Positions 10,060 to 19,015 of a stretch of 64,000 nucleotides of DNA are shown here, piece by piece; position 1 is the first letter of the stretch; every line of letters starts with the position of its first letter. Source of the stretch: Bradyrhizobium agreste (GTDB taxonomy: Bacteria > Pseudomonadota > Alphaproteobacteria > Rhizobiales > Xanthobacteraceae); contig NZ_JACCHP010000021.1 of NCBI RefSeq assembly GCF_016031625.1, forward strand, positions 1 through 64,000, written 5' to 3'. The notes under the pieces were generated by a model, which was not told the origin of the DNA, ran no database searches, and saw only the letters and a list, made by a program, of their open reading frames with translations. The translations under genes and the position numbers were made by a program.

Positions 10060-11218
10060 AAACTTTATGACTGCCAGGCAGCGTGCCCATCATCTTGCAC
10101 AGGACCATCAGCATGACCTCGTCGGCACCGCCGCCGATCGAGGTCAGGCGGCTGTCGCGATAGGCGCGGCTGACCGGCGTCTCGTTGGTAAAGCCCATTC
10201 CGCCCCAAAATTGCAAGCAGGCGTCGGTGAGCTCGCGGCCGAGCCGGCCGGCCTTCAGCTTGGCCATGGTCGCAAGCCGCGTCACATCCTCGCCGGCGAC
10301 CAGCTGCTCGCCGGCGCGATAGATCAGCGCGCGCAAGAGCTCGACCTCGGTCTGCATCTCCGCGAGCTTGAAGTGCACGACCTGGTTGTCGAGGATCGAC
10401 TTGCCGAAGGCTTTGCGGTTGCGGGTGTATTCGATGGTCTGCTCGATGATGTATTCGTGCGCCTTGAGGCAGGCGGCCGCGCCCCACAAGCGCTCCTCCT
10501 GGAACTGGATCATCTGGTAGGTGAAGCCCTGGCCCTCCTCGCCGATCCGGTTGCGCTTGGGCACGCGGACATTGTGGAAGAAGATCTGCGCGGTGTCGGA
10601 GGAGCGCATGCCCATCTTGTCGAGTTTTCGCGCGACCGTGACGCCCTTGGCCTTCATGGGCACGCAGATCAGCGACTTATTGCGGTGAACGGGGCCGTCG
10701 TCGGTGTTGGCGAGCAGGCAGATCCAGTCGGCCTGGGTGCCATTGGTGATCCACATCTTGCCGCCATTGATGACGTAATCGTCGCCGTCGGAGCGCGCCT
10801 GGGTCTTGATCGAGGCGACGTCGGAGCCGGCGCCCGGCTCGGAGACGCCGATACAGGCGACGTAGTCACCGGAGATCGAGGGCGCCAGGAATTCGCGTCG
10901 CACCTCGTCCGAGCCGAACCGCGCCAAGGCCGGCGTTGCCATGTCGGTCTGCACCCCGATCGCCATCGGCACGCCGCCGCAGGTGATGGCCCCGAGCTCC
11001 TCCGCCATCATCAGCGCGTAGGAATAGTCGAGGCCCGAGCCGCCGAACTCGACCGGCTTGTTCAGGCCGAGAAAGCCGAGGCTGCCCATCTTCTTGAACA
11101 GCTCATGCGCCGGGAAAATGTCGGCCTTTTCCCACGCGTCGACGTGAGGATTGATCTCGCCCGCGATGAATTTTTGTAAGGAGCGGCGGATGTCGTCGTG
11201 GTCGGCGGTGAATAGCAT
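10058..11218 (-). CDS. Acyl-CoA dehydrogenase, citronellyl-CoA dehydrogenase-like (AtuD-like)
   Basis: A 386-residue FAD flavoenzyme oxidising an acyl-CoA to the 2-enoyl-CoA. It has the family order: N-terminal helical domain, beta-domain signature GVSEPGAGSDVA and GKMWITNG, then a C-terminal helical domain with RKAFGKSILDNQ and AYRDSRLTSIGGGADEVM. ATG 11218 follows GGGGAAAG; the longer in-frame start lies in a repeat and is rejected. Segments such as PMAIGVQTDMATPALARFGS recall AtuD of the acyclic terpene pathway, from memory of the family and not a search. Its stop codon lies in the adjacent repeat. Confidence 0.8.
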   Translation of the reverse strand: MLFTADHDDIRRSLQKFIAGEINPHVDAWEKADIFPAHELFKKMGSLGFLGLNKPVEFGGSGLDYSYALMMAEELGAITCGGVPMAIGVQTDMATPALARFGSDEVRREFLAPSISGDYVACIGVSEPGAGSDVASIKTQARSDGDDYVINGGKMWITNGTQADWICLLANTDDGPVHRNKSLICVPMKAKGVTVARKLDKMGMRSSDTAQIFFHNVRVPKRNRIGEEGQGFTYQMIQFQEERLWGAAACLKAHEYIIEQTIEYTRNRKAFGKSILDNQVVHFKLAEMQTEVELLRALIYRAGEQLVAGEDVTRLATMAKLKAGRLGRELTDACLQFWGGMGFTNETPVSRAYRDSRLTSIGGGADEVMLMVLCKMMGTLPGSHKV

Positions 11219-11230
11219 TCTTTCCCCTTT

Positions 11231-11333
11231 GTCATTCCGGGGCGCGCGGAGCGCGAGCCCGGAATCCATTCTTCTACGGTACGTGCGGCCCGATGGATTC
11301 CGGGCTCGACGCTTCGCGTCGCCCCGGAATGAT
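11231..11333. repeat. Interspersed palindromic repeat, CATTCCGGGG family (copy 3)
   Basis: Arms CATTCCGGGG (11233) and CCCCGGAATG (11322-11331), with an inner CCCGGAATCCAT/ATGGATTCCGGG pair. Same family as the elements at 7266 and 9240. It lies between the two acyl-CoA dehydrogenase genes. Confidence 0.85.
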
Positions 11334-11341
11334 GGTGGGGC

Positions 11342-12517
11342 TCACAACCCCATCTGCCGCGATGCCAGATCCTTCATGATCTCCTCGGTGCCGCCGCCGA
11401 TGGCGTTGACCTTGACCTCGCGGTAGATGCGCTCGGCCTTGATGCCGCGCATGAAGCCGGCGCCGCCGAAGATCTGCACGGCTTCCGAGGCGCAGAACGC
11501 CATGGTCTGCGTCGCCTGGTTCTTCATCATACAGATCTCGGCGACCGGGCTCTCGCCCTGCTCGAGCCGCCAGGCCAGCATCTCCAGCATGGCCTGGGAA
11601 GCCGCGACCTTCTGCGCCATGTCGACGATCTTGTGGCGGATGACCTGGTGCTGCGCCAGCGGCTTGCCGAAGGTCTTGCGCTCCTTTGCGTAGGCGATCG
11701 CCTCGTCGAGGCAGACGCGGGCAAAGGCGGTGCAGCTCGCGGCCATGCCCATGCGCTCGCTGTTGAAGTTCTGCATGATGATCTTGAAGCCTTGGCCCTC
11801 CTCGCCGATCAGATTTTCGGCGGGCACGCGGCAGTCGTCGAAATGCAGCGTCGCAGTATCGGAGGCCCACCAGCCCATCTTCTTGAGTTTCGTCCTGGAC
11901 AGGCCGGGCGTATCGCCTTCGATCAGGAGCAGGCTGACGCCGCCGGCGCCCTCGCCGCCGGTCCGCACCGCGACGGTCAGATAATCGGCACGCATGCCTG
12001 AGGTGATGAAGGTCTTCTCGCCGCTCACGACGTAGTGATCGCCGTCGCGCCGCGCCCGGGTGCGCAGGTTGGCGACGTCGGAGCCGCCGCCCGGCTCGGT
12101 GATCGCCAGCGCGGAGATCTTCTCGCCGGCCAGCACCTGCGGCAGCACGCGCGCCTTCACCTCGGCCCGTGCCGCCCGCGCGATCGGCGGCGAGCCGATC
12201 GTGTGGCTCATCAGGCTGGCGCTGACGCCGCCTGCGCCGGCGCGCGCAAGCTCCTGGCTCGCCACGATCTTCATGAACTGGTCGGCTGCGACGCCGCCAT
12301 ATTCCTCCGGGAATCCAAGTCCCAGCAGGCCGATTTCGGCCGCCTTGCGATAGAGCTCGCGCGGGAATTCGCCGGCTTCGTCCCATTCATGGGCGAAGGG
12401 CGTGATCTCCTTCTCGACGAAGCGCCGCATCACCTCGCGGAACGCGTCGTGCTCGGCGGTATAGAACGGGCTCTTCATCGCGAGACTCGCCTCGAACGGA
12501 TTCGTCTCGGCCACCAT
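11342..12517 (-). CDS. Acyl-CoA dehydrogenase family protein
   Basis: A 391-residue FAD enzyme, a second dehydrogenase of the cluster. It carries ITEPGGGSDVANLRTRARRD, GEKTFITSGMRADY, KTFGKPLAQHQVIRHKI and the C-terminal IYREVKVNAIGGGTEEIM. ATG 12517 has AAGG 8 nt upstream. An internal ATG at 12478 (MKSPFYTAEHDAF) matches the usual family start and could be the true one. It probably carries out a different oxidation step from the AtuD-like enzyme in the same pathway. Confidence 0.8.
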   Translation of the reverse strand: MVAETNPFEASLAMKSPFYTAEHDAFREVMRRFVEKEITPFAHEWDEAGEFPRELYRKAAEIGLLGLGFPEEYGGVAADQFMKIVASQELARAGAGGVSASLMSHTIGSPPIARAARAEVKARVLPQVLAGEKISALAITEPGGGSDVANLRTRARRDGDHYVVSGEKTFITSGMRADYLTVAVRTGGEGAGGVSLLLIEGDTPGLSRTKLKKMGWWASDTATLHFDDCRVPAENLIGEEGQGFKIIMQNFNSERMGMAASCTAFARVCLDEAIAYAKERKTFGKPLAQHQVIRHKIVDMAQKVAASQAMLEMLAWRLEQGESPVAEICMMKNQATQTMAFCASEAVQIFGGAGFMRGIKAERIYREVKVNAIGGGTEEIMKDLASRQMGL

Positions 12518-12643
12518 GGCTGGAACCTTGGCGGCTCACTTGCGCGGAGTGGCTGATTGGCGCGGACGCTTCAAGCAAGGCAGCAACTGAGCGCAAGAAT
12601 TATAGACGCAAGGACGGCCGATGCTGGATTATTTCTCGCGGGG

Positions 12644-13414
12644 TCACAACGTCAGAAACAGCGCAAACGGCTCCTCCACCGTGCGGCGCAAGTGCTTTCG
12701 ATACAAGGCATGGTTGGAATCGTCGGGCGCAACCCGGCCCAAGGAGGGTTTTGGAATATTCCTGAGCGGCACATAGGCGATCGGCGCGGCGATCGGCGTG
12801 AGCTGCGAGCCGGGCCCGGCGCGCAGCGTCGAGATGATGCCGTACATCTCGCCGGATACCGTCGGCCGCGACACCGTGATCACGCGGTGCTGGCCGTGCT
12901 TGATGATGACGAGGTAGATGAAGCCGGACTGATGGGGCACGGCGACCTCGCCGGTATGCTCGTAGGCGGCATCGGTCCGCTCGCCCTCGCGAAAGACCAG
13001 CGACGAGACCTTCGGCTCCCAGGCGATCTCGGTGCGATAGGCGAAGATCGCATCCTTGTCGCCGAACGACGGCCGCAGGGTGATGTAGACGTCCTCGAGC
13101 CAGGTCACCGCGCGGTGGGCATAGGAGCCGAGGCTGTCGGGCGCGACGTCGTTCGCGGCCGGGGGCGTCACCACGACAACACTTTTGCGCAAGGAAACGC
13201 CGAGCGCCTGCTCCAGCCGGACCGTCGTCGCCAGCGTGAACGGCCGCCGGCCGCCGAGCACCTTCTCCAGCGTCGACAGGCTGAGCTTGGCCTGCTCGGC
13301 CAGCGCCTGCCGGGAGATCCGGCGCCGGGCGAGCTCCTCGCGAATGGTCTCGGCGATCTCGCGGCTCTGCTCGTCCGAGAGCTGCTTGTCGGTGATCTTG
13401 TCCTGCGTCTGCAT
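12644..13414 (-). CDS. HTH (XRE-like) transcriptional regulator with C-terminal sensing domain
   Basis: A 256-residue protein. Residues about 20-75 form a lambda-repressor-like helix-turn-helix (ISRQALAEQAKLSLSTLEKV). The remaining 170 residues are a beta-rich domain of unknown ligand, with WEPKVSSLVFREGE and GFIYLVIIKHGQHRVITVSR. It has GGAGCAGG upstream of its ATG. It is divergent from the sortase-substrate gene, so the 187 nt gap (13415-13601) probably holds both promoters. It may control that operon, but no operator was identified. Confidence 0.7.
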   Translation of the reverse strand: MQTQDKITDKQLSDEQSREIAETIREELARRRISRQALAEQAKLSLSTLEKVLGGRRPFTLATTVRLEQALGVSLRKSVVVVTPPAANDVAPDSLGSYAHRAVTWLEDVYITLRPSFGDKDAIFAYRTEIAWEPKVSSLVFREGERTDAAYEHTGEVAVPHQSGFIYLVIIKHGQHRVITVSRPTVSGEMYGIISTLRAGPGSQLTPIAAPIAYVPLRNIPKPSLGRVAPDDSNHALYRKHLRRTVEEPFALFLTL

Positions 13415-13601
13415 CGTCAGCCCTGCTCCACGCCGGTCACTCTAGCAGGGCGGACAAACCAGCACAAAACCGCACATGGCCGCCCCGGCCGAAACGAGCC
13501 TGGGCCGGCCACGGCGGAACATTGCCGATCATTCTGCTCGCGACAGGCCGCCCCGCCGGCGGATGCTGAGGACCAGCAAACCTGCTTCGGGAGCACGCCA
13601 A

Positions 13602-15866
13602 ATGGACGCCTACGACACGGCCGACAGCGACGAACACCCGCTGTTGAGCCGCCTCATCAAGGTCGGACTGTTTCTTCTCGCGCAAGGCATCGCGGTGATG
13701 CTGGTCGCCTTCCTGGCCCTGCTGGTGAGTTTTGGGGCGAGCTGGTCGGCAACGACCGAACAGGCCAGCCTGCTCCAGCCCGGCGAGGCACGGTCGGGCA
13801 GCCTGCTGCTGAAAGAGGACGGCGCCACCCTAGAGGCGATCCGCCTTGGGACCGATGTCGATATCACGGTGTCGGGCCCGACCTTGCGCGCCCGCGTCAC
13901 GCAAGCATTCCGCAACCCGAGCAAGGATTGGGTCGAGGCCACCTACGTCTATCCGCTCGCGGCCGGCGGCGCCGTCGATACGCTGAAGATGGTGGTCGGC
14001 GACCGCGTCATCATCGGCGACATCAAGGAGCGGCAGCAGGCGCGCGTGATCTACGAGGAGGCGCGCCGCGCCGGCCAGAAGGCCGCGCTCACCGAGCAGG
14101 AACGGCCGAACATCTTCACCAACTCGGTCGCCAATATCGGTCCCGGCGAAACCGTGCTGGTGCAGATCGAATACCAGGAGCCGGTGCATCAAGTCGGCAG
14201 CGAATATTCGTTGCGCCTGCCACTCGTGGTCGGACCGCGCTACAATCCAGCGCCGATCATCCAGAGCGTCGACTTCCGCAAGGATGGCTCGGGCTGGGGC
14301 GCGGCGGCGTCGGATCCGGTGCCGGATCGCGAGCGCATCTCGCCGTCTGTGCTGGATCCCGCCAGGAATGCGCCGGTCAATCCGACCAGCATCACGGTAC
14401 GCCTGCAGGCCGGCTTCGCGCTCGGCGAGGTCAAGAGCCACCATCACAACGTCAGGACGGAAAGCCCGGACACCACGACGCGTGTGATCACACTCGCCGA
14501 TAGCGTCGCGCCCGCCGACCGCGACTTCGAGCTGACCTGGAAGCCAGCTGCGGAGAAAGCGCCGTCGGTCGGCCTGTTTCGCGAGCACATCGGCGATGCC
14601 GATTACCTGCTCGCCATCGTCACCCCGCCGAGCGCCGAGCAGGCGATGCAGAAGCCGCTGCCGCGCGAGGTCGTGTTCGTGATCGACAATTCCGGCTCGA
14701 TGGGCGGCACGTCCATCGTGCAGGCCAAGGCGAGCCTGCTCTACGCCCTCGGCCGCCTGCAGCCGAATGACCGCTTCAACGTCATCCGCTTCGACGATAC
14801 CATGGACGTGCTGTTTCCGGCCGCCGTGCCGGCCGATGCCGCGCATGTCCGCGAGGCGACCTCCTTCGTCGGCGCTTTGCAGGCGCGCGGCGGCACCGAG
14901 ATGGTGCCAGCGATGCGCGCGGCACTGACCGACAGGCTCGGCGAAAGCAACATGGTCCGCCAGGTCGTGTTCCTGACCGACGGCGCGATCGGCAACGAGC
15001 AGCAATTGTTCGATACGATCACGACGATGCGCGGCCGCTCGCGCGTCTTCATGGTCGGCATCGGGTCCGCGCCCAACACTTATCTCATGACCCGCGCCGC
15101 CGAGCTCGGCCGCGGCGCCTTCACCCATATCGGCTCCGTCGAGCAGGTGGAGGAGCGCATGCGCGGCCTGTTCGCCAAGCTGGAGAATCCGGCCGTGACC
15201 GGCCTCACCGCAACTTTTTCCGAGGCCAAGGCCGACGTCACCCCGGCGATCATTCCCGACGTGTATCGCGACGAGCCCCTGGTGCTGGCGGCGAGACTCG
15301 ACAAGCTCGCAGGCTTGCTCGAGATCAAGGGCCGCGTCGGCGATCGTCAGTGGTCGGTGACGTTGCCGCTGCAAAACGCGGCCGAAGGCAAGGGCCTGTC
15401 AAAGCTCTGGGCCAGGCGCAAGATCGCCGATGCGGAGGTGGCGCGCACCCTGCGCGAGATGACATCCGAAGACGCCGACAAGGCGATCCTGGCGTTGGCG
15501 CTCGACCATCAGATCGTCACGCGGCTGACCAGCCTCGTTGCGGTCGACAAGACGCCAAGCCGTCCCGAAGGCGCGCCGCTCAAGCTCAGCGAGCTGCCGA
15601 TCAACCTGCCCGCGGGCTGGGACTTCGACAAGGTATTCGGCGAGCGGCCGCATCCGACGCCGACACAGCTGCGCGAGCGCCATGCCGATGCGCGCAATCA
15701 GCCGGCGACGCGACGGCCGATTGCTGCCGCGCCCGACGCGATCCGCCTGCCCAAGACCGCGACCTCGGCCGAGCTGAAGATGGTCGCGGGTTTCATCCTG
15801 ATCGTACTCGCCGTGATCCTGTTCGTGTTCAACCGGCGTCAGACCTTGCTCACTGACGCCGTTTGA
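13602..15866 (+). CDS. VIT/VWA-domain protein, dedicated class GN sortase substrate (TIGR03788-like)
   Basis: A 754-residue exported protein. An N-terminal membrane segment lies at about 20-45. A VIT domain follows (residues about 80-200, with FRNPSKDWVEATYVYPLA and QARVIYEEARRAG). A von Willebrand A domain has the MIDAS motif DNSGSMGG near residue 362 and a later TDGAIGNE. The C-terminus is a classic sorting signal: LPKTA at about 716-720, a hydrophobic stretch and basic FNRR. ATG 13602 follows GGGAG by 8 nt. It would be cleaved at LPKTA by the sortase encoded next. The role in the envelope is unknown; VWA suggests adhesion or a metal-dependent protein contact. Confidence 0.88.
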   Translation: MDAYDTADSDEHPLLSRLIKVGLFLLAQGIAVMLVAFLALLVSFGASWSATTEQASLLQPGEARSGSLLLKEDGATLEAIRLGTDVDITVSGPTLRARVTQAFRNPSKDWVEATYVYPLAAGGAVDTLKMVVGDRVIIGDIKERQQARVIYEEARRAGQKAALTEQERPNIFTNSVANIGPGETVLVQIEYQEPVHQVGSEYSLRLPLVVGPRYNPAPIIQSVDFRKDGSGWGAAASDPVPDRERISPSVLDPARNAPVNPTSITVRLQAGFALGEVKSHHHNVRTESPDTTTRVITLADSVAPADRDFELTWKPAAEKAPSVGLFREHIGDADYLLAIVTPPSAEQAMQKPLPREVVFVIDNSGSMGGTSIVQAKASLLYALGRLQPNDRFNVIRFDDTMDVLFPAAVPADAAHVREATSFVGALQARGGTEMVPAMRAALTDRLGESNMVRQVVFLTDGAIGNEQQLFDTITTMRGRSRVFMVGIGSAPNTYLMTRAAELGRGAFTHIGSVEQVEERMRGLFAKLENPAVTGLTATFSEAKADVTPAIIPDVYRDEPLVLAARLDKLAGLLEIKGRVGDRQWSVTLPLQNAAEGKGLSKLWARRKIADAEVARTLREMTSEDADKAILALALDHQIVTRLTSLVAVDKTPSRPEGAPLKLSELPINLPAGWDFDKVFGERPHPTPTQLRERHADARNQPATRRPIAAAPDAIRLPKTATSAELKMVAGFILIVLAVILFVFNRRQTLLTDAV

Positions 15867-15895
15867 GAGAGGAGCCTCCCCGAACTCCTCTGTTA

Positions 15896-15943
15896 GCGCG
15901 CGCGGCTGCCCGTCCCCTCCAAATGGCCGCGCGCGCCTTTTTT
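15896..15943 (+). terminator. Rho-independent terminator between sortase substrate and sortase
   Basis: Perfect 11 bp stem: GCGCGCGCGGC (15896-15906) and GCCGCGCGCGC (15926-15936), a 19 nt loop, then C and six Ts. It lies after the substrate stop codon and before the sortase ATG, so the sortase would be made only by read-through or from its own promoter. Confidence 0.8.
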
Positions 15944-15964
15944 CTAACTGTCATTGCGGAAACC

Positions 15965-16534
15965 ATGCCCCGCCTCATCTCTCCCCTCGTATTGGCCCTG
16001 ATCGGCCTCATCCTGTTCGGCGACGGAGCTTATATCCATGCCAAGGCATGGCTGGCGCAGGTACTGCTGGAGCGGGCTTTCGACAGGAGCGTGGCAACGG
16101 GCGTGGCGGTAAAGCCCTGGTCATGGGCCGACACCTGGCCGGTTGCGCGGATCGAGGTCAGGCGGATCGGCGCCAGCACCATCGTGCTGGAAGGCGCGAG
16201 CGGACAGGCGCTTGCTTTCGGACCCGGCCATATCCAGCACACCGCCGATGCGGGCGAACGCGGGATAGCCGTCTATGCCGCACATCGCGACACGCATTTC
16301 CGCTTCCTGCGGAATGTCGCCATCGGTGACATCATCGATGTCACACGACGTGACGGCCGACATTTTCGCTATCGCGCGGATTCCTCGGCCGTGGTTCGTT
16401 TCGATGCATCGGGGATCGACGCCACGGCACGAGATTTCGAGCTCGTGCTCGCGACCTGCTGGCCATTCGATGCCGTCACATCCGGCCCCGAGCGCTACAT
16501 CCTGCACGCGACATTGATTGGCGCAGACGGATAA
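15965..16534 (+). CDS. Class GN (Gram-negative) sortase
   Basis: A 189-residue membrane-anchored cysteine transpeptidase of the TIGR03784 type. An N-terminal hydrophobic anchor (residues about 5-20) precedes the sortase barrel. His107 lies in AAHRDTH, Cys165 in LVLATCWPFD (the TLxTC equivalent) and Arg177 in PERYILHA, giving the complete catalytic triad. ATG 15965 is preferred because upstream in-frame starts would put the coding region through the terminator hairpin. It would act in the periplasm or inner membrane on the LPKTA protein just upstream. The nucleophile that accepts the cleaved substrate is not known in this class. Confidence 0.88.
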   Translation: MPRLISPLVLALIGLILFGDGAYIHAKAWLAQVLLERAFDRSVATGVAVKPWSWADTWPVARIEVRRIGASTIVLEGASGQALAFGPGHIQHTADAGERGIAVYAAHRDTHFRFLRNVAIGDIIDVTRRDGRHFRYRADSSAVVRFDASGIDATARDFELVLATCWPFDAVTSGPERYILHATLIGADG

Positions 16535-16670
16535 ATCGCCCACCGGGCCGACACGCACCGAAGCGCACTTCATTCCATCACACGGCATACCACCCGCACG
16601 GTTGCCACTCCGAAGGACTCGCCATAGAAAGTGACGCACCACCAATAAGAACAACAGGTGAGGTCACGCC

Positions 16671-18887
16671 ATGGAAGCCCATGTGTCTGCTGCGTCCGCG
16701 TCCCGTTCATGGTCTCCGCCGCGCGATGCCAGCGACATCGTCAAGGGCATCCATGCCATGCTGCACCCGCGCAACATCGTGCTGGTGGGCGCAACCGACA
16801 AACCCGGCAATTATGCCGAGCGCATCTGGAACAATCTGGTCAAGTACGGCTACGAGGGCGGCCTCTATCCGGTCAACGCCAAGCGCGACGCCATCTGGGG
16901 CGTTCCCTGCCATAAGGACTTTGCGAGTCTTCCCGAGAAGCCCGATCACGTCCTGGTGCTGGTGCCTGCGCGCTTTGCCGTGCAGGTGATCCGCGACGCC
17001 GCAGCGGCCGGCGCGCGCTCGGCCACCATCGTCACCTCGGGCTTCAGCGAGCTGCAGGATGACGAAAGCCAGAAGCTCGCTGCCGAATTGCAGGCGGCCG
17101 TGCGCGAGACGGGGCTCGCGGTCACCGGCCCGAACTGCCTCGGCAATCTGAGCGCCGGCGAGAAGCTCTTCACCAATATCGACGATCGTATCGTCACCAT
17201 GGAACAGGGCGCGGTGGCGATCGCCGGGCAATCCGGCGCCATCGTCATGGCGATCCGCCAGGCGCTGGAAGACCGCGGTGTCGGCGTCGGCTACATGGTG
17301 ACCACGGGCAACGAGGCTGGGCTCGAGACGCCGGACTTGATGCGCTATTTCGCCGAGGATCCGAGCATCAAGGTGATCGTCGTCTACCTCGAAGGCGTGC
17401 GCAACACCAAGGCCTTCCGCGACGCCTGCAAGGCGGCGCGCGCGGCGAGCAAGCCCGTGATCGCGCTCAAGCTCGGCGCCTCCGAAGGCGGCCGCGCCGC
17501 AGCGATGGCGCATACCGGCGCGCTCGCCGGCTCGATCGAGACGTTCGACGCGATCGCGACGCGCGAAGGGGTGATCCGGGTCGGCGGCCTCGACGAACTG
17601 ATCGAGACCACCGAGTGCTTCGTGCACGCGGCCGTTCCGAAAGGCGACCGGCTCGCGGCCGTAACGCTCTCCGGCGGCAAGCGCGGCATGCTGATCGACG
17701 CCTTCTACGCCGCAGGCCTCAACTTTACGCCGCTGAGCCCGCATGTCAGCGCGGAGCTGGCGAAGATGCTCGGCCCCGGCTCGATCGTCGGCAATCCGCT
17801 CGACGCCGGCTTCGCCGCGGTGGTCGACCCCTCCGTCTACATGAAGTCGATCAAGCTGATGATCGACGACCCCGATATCGACATCGTCATCGTCGATGCC
17901 GAGCTGCCGAAGGCACCGCACGAGCTGCGCGAGCGCAATTTGCGTATCGTCAACGAGATGGCGAGCAAGGCCGGAAAGCCCGTGCTCTACATCAGCGCGA
18001 TGTCGATCGGCTTTACCGAATACACCAAGGGCTTGCGGAAGTCGCTGCCGCATCTCGCGGTGATGCAGGGCATGGACCGCGCGGTGACCGCAATCAGATC
18101 GCTGCTCGCTTACGCCAAGCTGCGCAAGGAGGTGCCCGACATCGTCTCGAGCTCGAAGCCCGCCGCGCGCGCCGTGCTGGAGAAGACGTTGACATCGGCG
18201 ACCGGCGCCGCTCTCGACGAGGTCGCCTCGAAGAAGCTGCTCAAGGCCTACGGCATCCCGACCTCGAAGGAGGCGATCGCACGGACCGCGACGGACGCGG
18301 TGAAGATTGCCAAGCAGATCGGTTTTCCGGTCGTGGCAAAACTCGTCAGCGCGGAGATCCTGCACAAGTCCGATATCGGCGGCGTGGTGCTGAACCTCAA
18401 CAGCGCAGCCGAGGTGAAGAAGGCGTTCGCCGACATCACCGCGCGCGTGGCGAAGCTCAAGGGCAAGCCGAAGCTCGACGGCATCCTGATCGCCCAGCAG
18501 GTCAAGGCCGAGCTCGAGCTGGTGGTCGGCGCCTCGCTCGATGCCGAGATGGGGCCCGTCGTGCTGTTCGGCACCGGCGGCATCGACATCGAGCTGATGA
18601 AGGACGTCGCGCTTGCCGGCGCGCCGCTGGACGAGAGCGAAGCGCGGCTCCTGATCGGCCGCACCAAGGCCGGCATCAAGATGCGGGGCTATCGCGGCAG
18701 GCCGGTCTTGCACGAGGCCTCGGCCGTGAAGGCGCTGGTCGGGCTATCCAACCTGATTGCGGATGCGGGCGATCGTATCGCCTCGATCGACATCAACCCG
18801 TTCCTGATCAACGCCAAAACCGGCGTCGCCGTCGATGCCCTGATCGTGCTGAACAATGCTGCGGCCAGGCGGGCGGCCGGACGTTGA
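16671..18887 (+). CDS. Acyl-CoA synthetase (NDP-forming), fused alpha-beta chain
   Basis: A 738-residue enzyme interconverting acyl-CoA and NDP with acid, CoA and NTP. Domains in order: a CoA-binding Rossmann domain (residues about 25-150, NIVLVGATDKPGNYAERIWN), a succinyl-CoA-ligase-like region with the phospho-histidine in MAHTGALAGS (residue about 280), and a C-terminal ATP-grasp domain (about 510-735, KLVSAEILHKSDIGGVVLNL). The start follows AGGTGAGG by 7 nt. The gene stands alone on the plus strand. Acyl specificity is unknown; it may activate acids for the acyl-CoA genes nearby. Confidence 0.85.
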   Translation: MEAHVSAASASRSWSPPRDASDIVKGIHAMLHPRNIVLVGATDKPGNYAERIWNNLVKYGYEGGLYPVNAKRDAIWGVPCHKDFASLPEKPDHVLVLVPARFAVQVIRDAAAAGARSATIVTSGFSELQDDESQKLAAELQAAVRETGLAVTGPNCLGNLSAGEKLFTNIDDRIVTMEQGAVAIAGQSGAIVMAIRQALEDRGVGVGYMVTTGNEAGLETPDLMRYFAEDPSIKVIVVYLEGVRNTKAFRDACKAARAASKPVIALKLGASEGGRAAAMAHTGALAGSIETFDAIATREGVIRVGGLDELIETTECFVHAAVPKGDRLAAVTLSGGKRGMLIDAFYAAGLNFTPLSPHVSAELAKMLGPGSIVGNPLDAGFAAVVDPSVYMKSIKLMIDDPDIDIVIVDAELPKAPHELRERNLRIVNEMASKAGKPVLYISAMSIGFTEYTKGLRKSLPHLAVMQGMDRAVTAIRSLLAYAKLRKEVPDIVSSSKPAARAVLEKTLTSATGAALDEVASKKLLKAYGIPTSKEAIARTATDAVKIAKQIGFPVVAKLVSAEILHKSDIGGVVLNLNSAAEVKKAFADITARVAKLKGKPKLDGILIAQQVKAELELVVGASLDAEMGPVVLFGTGGIDIELMKDVALAGAPLDESEARLLIGRTKAGIKMRGYRGRPVLHEASAVKALVGLSNLIADAGDRIASIDINPFLINAKTGVAVDALIVLNNAAARRAAGR

Positions 18888-19015
18888 TGTCGCGGAGGCA
18901 GGTTGCGCTTCCGCCTTCGCTCTTTCGAGCTTCGGCGGACAAGTCGTTAACCCGCCCGATGTACCCTTGCGGCCTTCTTCCAACTTTCCCGCTTTGGCCG
19001 TAAAACCCTCCCTGC

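Noticed and set aside
12557-14503. A 648-codon plus-strand frame
   Set aside because: It crosses the antisense of the HTH regulator and the wrong frame of the VIT/VWA gene.
16707-18713. A 668-codon minus-strand frame
   Set aside because: Antisense shadow of the acyl-CoA synthetase gene, with no RBS or motif.
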